A stretch of DNA of 10,017 nt from Streptomyces speibonae (GTDB lineage Bacteria; Actinomycetota; Actinomycetes; Streptomycetales; Streptomycetaceae). Below the pieces are notes generated by a model. The model saw only the letters and a program-made list of their open reading frames with translations, ran no database searches and had not been told where the DNA came from. The stretch spans positions 1-10,017 of the forward strand of contig KL568553.1 of assembly GCA_000715605.1 (NCBI GenBank), written 5' to 3'. The translations under genes and the position numbers were made by a program. Positions within the stretch are counted from its first letter, which is position 1, and each line of letters starts with the position of its first letter. Of this stretch, positions 1 through 5,128 are shown in pieces.

Positions 1-37
1 TCTGCCTTGCCAGCCCGCTCAGAGATGTGTATAAGAG
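1..37 (+). other. Sequencing adapter remnant (454 primer B plus Nextera/Tn5 mosaic end)
   Basis: Bases 4-22 read GCCTTGCCAGCCCGCTCAG, which is the Roche 454 GS-FLX primer B sequence. Bases 23-37 read AGATGTGTATAAGAG, the first 15 of the 19 bases of the hyperactive Tn5 (Nextera) mosaic end. The usual final ACAG is replaced by CGG. The two parts are joined in the order used in 454-compatible Nextera libraries. This is vector-type contamination at a contig edge, not genomic DNA and not a real transposon end. Genomic sequence probably begins near base 38. The match is from memory of the adapter sequences and is essentially exact. Confidence 0.93.
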
Positions 38-298
38 CGGTACGAGCATGCGCTCCTGGATCTCGGACCAGTCACGCGCGCGTGCACGCAGGTCCACGCG
101 GGGGGCGGCCCCCGTGTGGGGCGGGTGCTGCCGCACGAGCGTAGGTGTCATAGGTAAGCGCCCCAATCAGCCGAGAGTTGCTGCAATGCCCGATTCCCTG
201 GCCCCCGTGCAGTGCGCCCGCACACCCCCCGTATGCCAGGTAACTCCGCACTCGACGTGTCGTCCAGTGGAATGCGGGCGCCGTTTGGTAGTTGCTCG

Positions 299-309
299 TG
301 CCAGTGGCA
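299..309. repeat. Short perfect palindrome, operator-like
   Basis: TGCC-A-G-T-GGCA is a perfect inverted repeat with a single central base. It sits in the most AT-rich part of the left intergenic region and is followed by GAAT-tcac-ATTC (311-322). A weak sigma-70-like pair, TTGGTA (285-290) and AAGAAT (309-314) with 18 bases between, overlaps it. This could be a regulator site over a promoter, but no known Streptomyces operator consensus was matched and chance is possible. Confidence 0.25.
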
Positions 310-477
310 AGAATTCACATTCCGGTAATCGGGGGCCGTGCGCCCGGTCGTCGGGAGGGCCTCCGGGGGCCGGTTCCGGCCAGGGGGTGAGGGTCTCGGC
401 CGTGGGGGTGGGGTGGTGCGAGTGGCCAGTGGGGGACGCGGTAGGTTCACGGTCGTGGCGCCTGTGGCGGGCCGGTC

Positions 478-646
478 GCGCGGGGTCACCGCGAGAGGGG
501 CCGAAACGCCTCTTGCGTACCCGGGGGGCTCACGCATGCCGGCGTACAGGAACCGCTTGCACGCGGCGAAGAGGCGTGGCCCGTGAGGGCCTCCCATGAG
601 GGTGGCGGTGGGCGACGGGTGGGCGTACGTCAGCCTACGCACCACC
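478..646 (+). ncRNA. Candidate structured RNA or leader (strand uncertain)
   Basis: Three strong inverted repeats follow one another. The first is CGCGG (479-483) with CCGCG (489-493) around a five-base loop. The second is a long two-part stem: GGGCC (498-502) with GGCCC (578-582), then across an internal GAAA/T loop CGCCTCTT (507-514) with AAGAGGCG (569-576); it encloses a CCGC/GCGG hairpin (553-566). The third is GGTGGGCGTA (618-627) with TACGCACCACC (636-646), ten pairs with one bulged A. The CCTC/GAGG hairpin at 590-601 lies between them. There is no ribosome binding site or coherent reading frame in the stretch. I recognise no Rfam family. It could be an sRNA, a long 5' leader of the SprT-like gene, or a minus-strand transcript, since the stems fold almost equally well in either strand. 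Confidence 0.35.
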
Positions 647-692
647 TTGAGGTGAGCTGTGAGGCTTCTCCGCAGATCAGCGCACCCGCCCT

Positions 693-720
693 CGTCAGGA
701 CGCATCAGCGGCAACTGACG
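693..720. repeat. Inverted repeat upstream of the SprT-like gene
   Basis: CGTCAG (693-698) and CTGACG (715-720) form a perfect six-pair inverted repeat with a 16-base spacer. It lies about 70 bases ahead of the GTG start of the metalloprotein gene and just before the AT-rich run at 728-743. It could be a leader hairpin or an operator. Nothing further can be said from sequence alone. Confidence 0.3.
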
Positions 721-788
721 GGTACGTGCAAATTATTTGAGATGCCCCGGAATCGGAACACACAGGCGTCCCGGCTCGTTGTCATTAC

Positions 789-1385
789 GTGAGCACGACA
801 CAGACACCACCTGTTCTCGCCGCAGAGCTGGCACAGGCGTGGGCCGACATTCAGCGGTACCACCCCGAACTGCCCGACCTTGCCGCGCCCGAGTCCCTGA
901 TCGGGGAGTCGTCGTCCGCATGCGGTCACGAGCTCTCCTTCGAACGACTGCTGCACGAGGCAGTCCACGGCGTCGCCGCCGCGCGCGGCGTGCGCGACAC
1001 ATCCCGCGCCGGCCGCTACCACAACCGCAGATTCCTCGCGATCGCCGAGGAGCTGGGCCTGGACCATCCCGAGGAGCCGCACCCGAGCAGCGGCTTCTCA
1101 CTGGTCACGCTCACTCCCGAGGCGAAGCGGCGCTACCGCCCGACGACGGAACGCCTCCATCGCGCCCTGAAGGCCCACACCGCGGCGACCGCGGGCGACA
1201 CCGCCCGCAGCTTCCGCGGGCCGGCCGCACGGCACGGTTCCTCCGGAGGCGGCGTCCGCGTCAAGGCCGTCTGCGACTGCGGGCGCAACGTCCGCGTCGT
1301 CCCCTCGGTCCTGGCGCAGGCGCCCATCGTCTGCGGCGGCTGCGGCAAGCCCTTCCGGATCCCGGAGGTCGCGGCGGCGAGCTGA
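789..1385 (+). CDS. SprT-like zinc metalloprotein with C-terminal zinc ribbon
   Basis: This 198-residue protein carries a zinc-protease-type motif H56-E-A-V-H60 in a helix (ERLLHEAVHGVAAARG). A downstream GRYHNRRF segment offers His78 as a likely third metal ligand. The C-terminus has CDC (162-164) and CGGC (182-185), an apparent four-cysteine zinc ribbon. HExxH followed by a distal His and a ribbon is the layout of SprT/Spartan-like proteins, though the protein is divergent and its substrate is unknown. There is no signal peptide or membrane segment, so it is probably cytoplasmic. The frame is open back to 741, but GTG at 789 is the first usable start; no clear Shine-Dalgarno precedes it. 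It ends two bases before a strong hairpin and is probably transcribed apart from rpsP. Similar HEAxH...GRYHN proteins are, as I recall, common in Streptomyces and actinobacterial mobile elements. It is certainly a gene; the protease role is inferred. Confidence 0.8.
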   Translation: MSTTQTPPVLAAELAQAWADIQRYHPELPDLAAPESLIGESSSACGHELSFERLLHEAVHGVAAARGVRDTSRAGRYHNRRFLAIAEELGLDHPEEPHPSSGFSLVTLTPEAKRRYRPTTERLHRALKAHTAATAGDTARSFRGPAARHGSSGGGVRVKAVCDCGRNVRVVPSVLAQAPIVCGGCGKPFRIPEVAAAS

Positions 1386-1414
1386 CGGCCCGGCACCTCG
1401 TGGGTGCCGGGCCG
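1386..1414 (+). terminator. Probable factor-independent terminator after the SprT-like gene
   Basis: CGGCCCGGCACC (1386-1397) pairs perfectly with GGTGCCGGGCCG (1403-1414) around a five-base loop, giving a 12-pair GC-rich stem starting directly after the TGA stop (1383-1385). There is no T-run after it, which is usual for Streptomyces terminators. Confidence 0.75.
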
Positions 1415-1437
1415 GCTCCGCCGCCGCGTCAGGGCGC

Positions 1438-1472
1438 GCACCCGGTCGTTCGCGCGCCGGAACGCCGGGTGC
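1438..1472. terminator. Second hairpin between the SprT-like gene and rpsP
   Basis: GCACCCGG (1438-1445) pairs with CCGGGTGC (1465-1472). After a bulged T, CGTTC (1447-1451) pairs with GAACG (1460-1464). The total is 13 pairs with an eight-base loop. It stands between two other strong hairpins. It may reinforce termination, or stop transcription coming from the other side. Confidence 0.45.
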
Positions 1473-1495
1473 CGCGCAGGCGTGCCCGCACGCGG

Positions 1496-1527
1496 ACGCC
1501 CCGCGGCCGTCGCGGCCCGCGGGGTGT
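1496..1527. terminator. Third hairpin, abutting the rpsP promoter region
   Basis: ACGCCCCGCGG (1496-1506) pairs with CCGCGGGGTGT (1517-1527), 11 pairs with one G-U wobble. The ten-base loop can itself form CCG/CGG (1507-1509 with 1513-1515). Its right edge touches the likely rpsP -10 element, so it may insulate the operon from read-through. Confidence 0.5.
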
Positions 1528-1535
1528 GGCAGAAT
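1527..1535 (+). promoter_or_regulatory. Possible extended -10 promoter for rpsP operon
   Basis: TGG-CAGAAT (1527-1535) resembles an extended -10 element, matching TANNNT except for the first base. The place where a -35 would lie (about 1507-1512) has no recognisable match and falls inside the preceding hairpin. A start near 1542 would give a leader of about 130 bases, containing a GCTGT/ACAGC hairpin (1541-1555) and a CGGCG/CGCCG hairpin (1621-1634). It is supported mainly by position, downstream of the terminators. Confidence 0.35.
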
Positions 1536-1670
1536 GGTCCGCTGTACTCGACAGCCGCACAGGACCCCTCTCTCCTCCGGCTGACGCGTCCATCGGGCAC
1601 TCGGGTACCGCAACCCCACGCGGCGTTCCCGCCGTGCCCAACCACGTCAAATCCAGGAGAATCCACTCCC

Positions 1671-2099
1671 GTGGCAGTCAAGATCAAGCTGAAGCGTCTG
1701 GGCAAGATCCGTTCGCCTCACTACCGCATCGTCGTCGCCGACTCCCGTACCCGCCGTGACGGCCGGGCCATCGAGGAGATCGGCAAGTACCACCCGACGT
1801 ACCACCCGTCGGTGATCGAGGTCGACGCCGAGCGCGTGGCGTACTGGCTCGGTGTCGGCGCCCAGCCGACGGAGCCCGTGCTCGCCATCCTGAAGAAGAC
1901 CGGCGACTGGCAGAAGTTCAAGGGCGAGCCCGCTCCCGCCCCGCTGCTCCAGCAGGCCGAGAAGCCCGCCCGTCCGTCGTTCGAGGCGATCGGCGGCGAC
2001 GACGAGGGCAAGGGTGAGGCGATCACCCAGAAGAAGAAGGCCGAGAAGAAGGACGAGGCCGCCGCCGCGTCCTCTGCGTCTGCGTCGACCGAGGCCTGA
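1671..2099 (+). CDS. rpsP: 30S ribosomal protein S16
   Basis: This 142-residue protein begins [20 protein letters not shown] and continues with [11 protein letters not shown] and EEIGKYHP, the hallmark S16 N-terminal half that binds 16S rRNA during 30S assembly. The S16 fold occupies about residues 1-85. The rest is a low-complexity tail that becomes Lys/Glu/Ala rich ([13 protein letters not shown]...), longer than in E. coli S16 (82 residues) and typical of actinobacteria. GTG at 1671 is chosen because the S16 sequence starts there and AGGAGA (1655-1660) lies 10 bases upstream; the frame is open further upstream only as untranslated leader. It is the first gene of the operon, with khpA starting two bases after its stop. 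Confidence 0.97.
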   Translation: MAVKIKLKRLGKIRSPHYRIVVADSRTRRDGRAIEEIGKYHPTYHPSVIEVDAERVAYWLGVGAQPTEPVLAILKKTGDWQKFKGEPAPAPLLQQAEKPARPSFEAIGGDDEGKGEAITQKKKAEKKDEAAAASSASASTEA

Positions 2100-2101
2100 G
2101 C

Positions 2102-2341
2102 ATGCTCGAGGAGGCTCTCGAGCACCTCGTGAAGGGCATCGTCGACAACCCCGACGATGTGCAGGTCGCCTCGCGCAACCTGCGGCGTGGACGTGTGCTC
2201 GAGGTCCGGGTGCACCCGGACGACCTCGGCAAGGTGATCGGCCGCAACGGCCGCACCGCACGCGCTCTGCGTACCGTCGTGGGCGCCATCGGCGGCCGCG
2301 GTGTCCGTGTCGACCTCGTCGACGTGGACCACGTCCGCTGA
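2102..2341 (+). CDS. khpA: KH-domain RNA-binding protein KhpA
   Basis: A 79-residue single KH domain. The RNA-binding GxxG loop is G47-R-N-G50 within the helix-turn segment [14 protein letters not shown]. The C-terminal strand ends [10 protein letters not shown]. Length and order match the KhpA family (UPF0109), a small RNA chaperone-like protein that in other Gram-positives acts with KhpB on mRNAs and sRNAs. The ATG at 2102 lies two bases after the rpsP stop, and GAGG (2091-2094) inside the end of rpsP can serve as ribosome binding site with a 7-base spacer, so translation is probably coupled to rpsP. The neighbouring S16, RimM and TrmD genes are the family's conserved context. Its RNA targets in Streptomyces are unknown to me. 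Confidence 0.95.
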   Translation: MLEEALEHLVKGIVDNPDDVQVASRNLRRGRVLEVRVHPDDLGKVIGRNGRTARALRTVVGAIGGRGVRVDLVDVDHVR

Positions 2342-2361
2342 CGCCAAACGCAGCACCGGCT

Positions 2362-2397
2362 CGGGCCGGGGAGGGCTTTCGGGCCGTCCCCGGCCCG
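2362..2397 (+). terminator. Strong hairpin in the khpA-rimM gap
   Basis: CGGGCCGGGGA (2362-2372) pairs perfectly with TCCCCGGCCCG (2387-2397), 11 pairs. Inside the loop GGC (2374-2376) can pair with GCC (2383-2385). It begins about 20 bases after the khpA stop. It could be a partial terminator, an mRNA processing barrier, or a stabilising 3' end for the rpsP-khpA message. No T-run follows. Confidence 0.55.
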
Positions 2398-2406
2398 CAG
2401 TCGTCG

Positions 2407-2422
2407 GAGCCGTCAGCGGCTC
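2407..2422 (+). repeat. Second hairpin ahead of rimM
   Basis: GAGCCG (2407-2412) pairs with CGGCTC (2417-2422) around a four-base loop, ten bases after the larger hairpin and 13 bases before the rimM ribosome binding site AGGAG (2436-2440). It may belong to the same attenuator or influence rimM translation. Confidence 0.35.
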
Positions 2423-2450
2423 GTCGCAGTCCGACAGGAGATCAAGCACA

Positions 2451-3029
2451 GTGCAGCTGGTAGTCGCTCGCATCGGCCGCGCCCATGGCATCAAGGGTGA
2501 GGTCACCGTCGAGGTCCGCACCGACGAACCCGAGCTGAGGCTCGGGCCCGGTGCCGTCCTGAGCACCGACCCCGCCTCCGCCGGCCCGCTCACCATCGCG
2601 ACCGGCCGGGTGCACAGCGGCCGTCTCCTGCTGCGCTTCGAGGGCGTGCACGATCGCAACGGCGCCGAGGCGCTGCGCAACACCCTCCTCATCGCCGACG
2701 TCGACCCGGACGAGCGGCCCGAGGGCGAGGACGAGTACTACGACCACCAGCTGATCGACCTCGACGTGGTGACCGTGGACGGCACCGTGGTGGGCCGGAT
2801 CACCGAGATCTCGCACCTGCCCACCCAGGACCTCTTCGTCGTCGAACGCCCCGACGGCACCGAGGTGTACGTGCCGTTCGTGCAGGAGATCGTCACCGAG
2901 ATCGACCTGGGGGAGCAGCGCGCGGTCATCGACCCGCCGCCCGGCCTGATCGACGACGGGGCCGACGGCGACGATGTCGCTGATGGGCACAGCGCCTCGG
3001 CCCGGGACGCCGGCAAGGAAGAGGCGTGA
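2451..3029 (+). CDS. rimM: Ribosome maturation factor RimM
   Basis: A 192-residue 16S rRNA-processing protein needed for late assembly of the 30S head, where it binds S19. The N-terminal RimM domain has [12 protein letters not shown] (residues 7-18). The junction to the C-terminal PRC barrel is marked by [13 protein letters not shown] (94-106), followed by LPTQDLFVV (123-131) and [10 protein letters not shown] (139-148). After residue 168 there is a non-conserved acidic Asp/Gly/Ala-rich tail. GTG at 2451 is chosen because the family's sequence starts there and AGGAG (2436-2440) stands 10 bases upstream; the frame further upstream is intergenic. It overlaps trmD by one base, and the two are nearly always adjacent in bacteria. 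Confidence 0.96.
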   Translation: MQLVVARIGRAHGIKGEVTVEVRTDEPELRLGPGAVLSTDPASAGPLTIATGRVHSGRLLLRFEGVHDRNGAEALRNTLLIADVDPDERPEGEDEYYDHQLIDLDVVTVDGTVVGRITEISHLPTQDLFVVERPDGTEVYVPFVQEIVTEIDLGEQRAVIDPPPGLIDDGADGDDVADGHSASARDAGKEEA

Positions 3030-3862
3030 TGCGGCTCGACGTCGTCACGATCTTTCCCGAGTACCTGGAGCCGCTGAACGTCTCCCTCGTGGGCAAGGCG
3101 CGCGCCCGCGGACAGCTCGGCGTCCACGTCCACGACCTGCGCTCCTGGACGCACGACCGGCATCACACCGTCGACGACACCCCGTACGGCGGCGGCCCCG
3201 GCATGGTCATGAAGCCCGAGCCGTGGGGAGAGGCGCTGGACTCGGTGCTGGCCGACGGCTACGAGGCCGGCTCCCGCGAACCGGCCCTGATCGTCCCCAC
3301 CCCCAGCGGCCGCCCCTTCACCCAGGACCTGGCCGTCCACCTCTCCGAGCGCCCCTGGCTGATCTTCACCCCGGCGCGCTACGAGGGCATCGACCGCCGG
3401 GTCGTCGACGAGTACGCCACCCGGATGCCCGTGTACGAGGTGTCCATCGGCGACTACGTCCTGGCCGGCGGCGAAGCGGCCGTCCTCGTCGTCACCGAGG
3501 CCGTGGCACGCCTGCTCCCCGGTGTCCTGGGCAACGCCGAATCGCACCGCGACGACTCCTTCGCGCCCGGCGCCATGGCCAACCTGCTGGAGGGCCCCGT
3601 GTACACCAAGCCCCCGCTGTGGCGCGGCCGGGGCGTGCCGGACGTGCTGCTCAGCGGCCACCACGGGAAGATCGCCCGTCGGCGGCGCGACGAGGCGCTG
3701 CGCCGGACCACGGCCCACCGGCCCGACCTCATCGAGCGCTGTGATCCCAAGGCCTTCGACAAGAAGGACCGCGAGATGCTGTCCATCCTGGGCTGGGAAC
3801 CGGACCCCGCCGGCGAGCCGTACGGCCGATTTTGGCGCAGGACCGGCGGCGTGGAAGAATAG
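3029..3862 (+). CDS. trmD: tRNA (guanine-37-N1)-methyltransferase TrmD
   Basis: A 277-residue SPOUT-class enzyme that puts the m1G37 methyl group on tRNAs read by a G at position 36, using S-adenosylmethionine, and so prevents +1 frameshifting. It opens with [13 protein letters not shown]. The knotted SAM site is represented by RYEGID (117-122) and SIGDYVLAGGE (139-149). The Asp of the DDSF segment (Asp176) corresponds to the proposed catalytic Asp of E. coli TrmD. LLEGPVYTKP (186-195) and the C-terminal tRNA-binding domain follow; length is normal for actinobacteria. ATG at 3029 is preferred because the family begins there; an in-frame GTG at 3026 adds one residue. AAGGA (3015-3019) is the ribosome binding site. 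The start overlaps the rimM stop (TGATG), suggesting coupled translation. Confidence 0.97.
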   Translation: MRLDVVTIFPEYLEPLNVSLVGKARARGQLGVHVHDLRSWTHDRHHTVDDTPYGGGPGMVMKPEPWGEALDSVLADGYEAGSREPALIVPTPSGRPFTQDLAVHLSERPWLIFTPARYEGIDRRVVDEYATRMPVYEVSIGDYVLAGGEAAVLVVTEAVARLLPGVLGNAESHRDDSFAPGAMANLLEGPVYTKPPLWRGRGVPDVLLSGHHGKIARRRRDEALRRTTAHRPDLIERCDPKAFDKKDREMLSILGWEPDPAGEPYGRFWRRTGGVEE

Positions 3863-3871
3863 GCCGCTGTT

Positions 3872-3905
3872 GTGCGCCGACCGGCGTGCGCCCCTGCCGC
3901 AGGGG
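3872..3905 (+). terminator. Two adjacent hairpins between trmD and rplS
   Basis: GTGCGCC (3872-3878) pairs with GGCGTGC (3883-3889) with two wobbles, followed after one base by CCCCTG (3891-3896) pairing with CAGGGG (3900-3905) across a three-base loop. They start ten bases after the trmD stop. They could act as an attenuator or as the 5' leader structure of rplS. The remainder of the 129-base gap contains no clear promoter; a weak GAAGAAAG (3976-3983) precedes the rplS ATG. Confidence 0.4.
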
Positions 3906-3991
3906 GACACGACGCCCGCCGGCATCGCACCTCTGATCCGAACCCTAGTTGCCGTTGATGACCTGCGGCATCAGCGAAGAAAGCAGACGAA

Positions 3992-4342
3992 ATGTCTCAC
4001 CTGCTCGACTCCGTCGACTCCGCGTCGCTGCGCAGCGACGTCCCGGCGTTCCGCCCCGGCGACACCGTCAACGTCCACGTGCGCGTCATCGAGGGCAGCC
4101 GCTCCCGTGTGCAGCAGTTCAAGGGCGTGGTGATCCGCCGCCAGGGTGCCGGCGTCCGCGAGACCTTCACGGTCCGCAAGGTCTCCTTCTCCGTCGGCGT
4201 CGAGCGCACCTTCCCGGTGCACACCCCGATCGTGGAGAAGATCGAGCTCGTCACCAAGGGTGACGTCCGCCGCGCCAAGCTGTACTACCTGCGCGAGCTG
4301 CGCGGCAAGGCGGCGAAGATCAAGGAGAAGCGCGAGAACTGA
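3992..4342 (+). CDS. rplS: 50S ribosomal protein L19
   Basis: This 116-residue protein matches L19 throughout: [16 protein letters not shown] (residues 20-35), [12 protein letters not shown] (41-52), [20 protein letters not shown] (58-77) and the basic C-terminal [18 protein letters not shown]19 sits at the 30S-50S interface. Length is the usual 110-120 residues. The ATG at 3992 is the start of the conserved sequence; its Shine-Dalgarno, GAAGAAAG eight bases upstream, is weak for a ribosomal protein gene. It lies 129 bases after trmD behind two hairpins and 45 bases before sipW. It is the last gene of the rpsP-rimM-trmD-rplS block conserved across bacteria. Confidence 0.97.
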   Translation: MSHLLDSVDSASLRSDVPAFRPGDTVNVHVRVIEGSRSRVQQFKGVVIRRQGAGVRETFTVRKVSFSVGVERTFPVHTPIVEKIELVTKGDVRRAKLYYLRELRGKAAKIKEKREN

Positions 4343-4372
4343 GCGCTTCACCGGCGTCACGTCGCGGCCGGA

Positions 4373-4378
4373 TAGCAT
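4373..4378 (+). promoter_or_regulatory. Possible -10 element for sipW, giving a leaderless start
   Basis: TAGCAT (4373-4378) fits the TANNNT -10 pattern of Streptomyces housekeeping promoters and ends nine bases before the sipW ATG (4388). No Shine-Dalgarno-like purine run is present before that ATG. Together this suggests transcription starting at or within a few bases of the ATG. A -35 is weak: TTCACC (4347-4352) would be 20 bases away, which is long. Confidence 0.4.
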
Positions 4379-4387
4379 CTGGCCCCG

Positions 4388-5128
4388 ATGGACACCGAAG
4401 CACAGCCGACGGAGCGCGACCGTTCCCTGCCCCCGGCCGGACCCGAGAACACCTCGGGGAGGCCGGGGCCGCGGGGGCGGTCGCGCTCCGCGTTGGTGCC
4501 GCACATCACGCGGTGGCTGCCCGGCGGGCGCATTACGCTGACCCTGCTGCTCTGTCTGCTGTTCCTGCTGGCCGTCAACCTCTTCGTGGCGCGGCCGTTC
4601 GAGATCCCCAGTGGATCGATGGAGCGCGGATTGAGGCCGGGGGACCGCGTACTCGTAAATAAGTTGGCATACCGCTTCGGCGACGGGCCGGAGCGCGGCG
4701 ACGTGGTTGTGTTCGACGGCACCGGGTATTTCGGTGACGCGGACTACATCAAACGGGTCGTCGGGGTGGGTGGGGACCACGTGGTCTGCTGCGACGGGGA
4801 GGGGAGGATCCGGGTGAACGGCCGTTCGGTCGACGAGTCGGGCTTCCTGTTCCCCGGTGACAGCCCCTCCACAGTGCCGTTCGACCTCGTCGTGCCCGAC
4901 GAGCGGCTGTTCGTACTCGGTGACCACCGGAGCGACTCCAGCGACTCCCGCGACCACCTCGGCTCGCCCGGCGGAGGCATGATCCCCGTGGACGAGGTGA
5001 TCGGGCGCGCCGACGGGATCGTATGGCCGTTCGACCGCGCCACCCGGCTGCACCGGCCCGACGCCTACGCGCGCGTGCCGGCCGGGGAGGCGGACGCGTC
5101 CCGCGCGGTAGGGGGCGGCCATGGGTAA
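4388..5128 (+). CDS. sipW: Type I signal peptidase SipW
   Basis: A 246-residue leader peptidase that removes signal peptides from exported proteins on the outer face of the membrane. A cytoplasmic Pro/Arg-rich N-terminus (1-47) leads to one membrane segment (about 49-67). Box B is IPSGSME, with Ser77 the expected nucleophile. Box D is DYIKRVVGVGGD, with Lys122 the general base. Box E is GDHRSDSSDSR (178-188). There is no second hydrophobic segment at the C-terminus, unlike SipY and SipZ, so it should be anchored once. A vicinal Cys134-Cys135 pair lies in the external domain. The codons for residues 88-95 (GTA, AAT, TTG, GCA) are unusual for this genome. The start has no ribosome binding site and may be leaderless. 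It overlaps sipX by eight bases. Naming follows the S. lividans gene order. Confidence 0.93.
   Translation: MDTEAQPTERDRSLPPAGPENTSGRPGPRGRSRSALVPHITRWLPGGRITLTLLLCLLFLLAVNLFVARPFEIPSGSMERGLRPGDRVLVNKLAYRFGDGPERGDVVVFDGTGYFGDADYIKRVVGVGGDHVVCCDGEGRIRVNGRSVDESGFLFPGDSPSTVPFDLVVPDERLFVLGDHRSDSSDSRDHLGSPGGGMIPVDEVIGRADGIVWPFDRATRLHRPDAYARVPAGEADASRAVGGGHG

Larger units (their letters stand above)
38..788. other. Long intergenic region with no convincing gene
   Basis: About 750 bases lie between the adapter and the first credible start codon. Open frames exist on both strands, but their translations are mostly Arg, Pro, Gly, Thr and Ser with no family motif, as expected of non-coding high-GC DNA. 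Visible structure includes a CACGCGCGCGTG palindrome (73-84), a GGGGG/CCCCC hairpin (101-113), a comparatively AT-rich patch around 284-335 with a TGCCAGTGGCA palindrome, a cluster of strong inverted repeats from about 478 to 646, a further repeat at 693-720, and an AT-rich run at 728-743. The region may hold a promoter and an RNA gene or leader for the following gene. The gene that lies to the left is missing because the contig ends. Confidence 0.6.

Noticed and set aside
23..37. Apparent Tn5/IS50-type transposon end
   Set aside because: It is joined directly to a 454 primer, so it is library adapter and not a resident mobile element.
148..714. 188-residue open frame on the minus strand of the left intergenic region
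   Set aside because: Composition is dominated by Arg, Pro, Thr, Ala and Gly with no domain signal, it has no credible ribosome binding site, and it is antisense to the inverted-repeat cluster. A minus-strand gene is not impossible but is unsupported.
1523..1560. tRNA-like 5' sequence (GTGTGGCAGAATGGTCCGC)
   Set aside because: No matching acceptor strand, anticodon arm or T-loop follows; it is better explained as an extended -10 region.
2301..2450. N-terminal extension of RimM by about 50 residues
   Set aside because: The extension would overlap khpA and the hairpins, has no family similarity, and a good ribosome binding site precedes the GTG at 2451.
2976..3744. Alternative + strand frame over trmD
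   Set aside because: Arg/Pro-rich shadow of trmD, which has full SPOUT motifs in the other frame.
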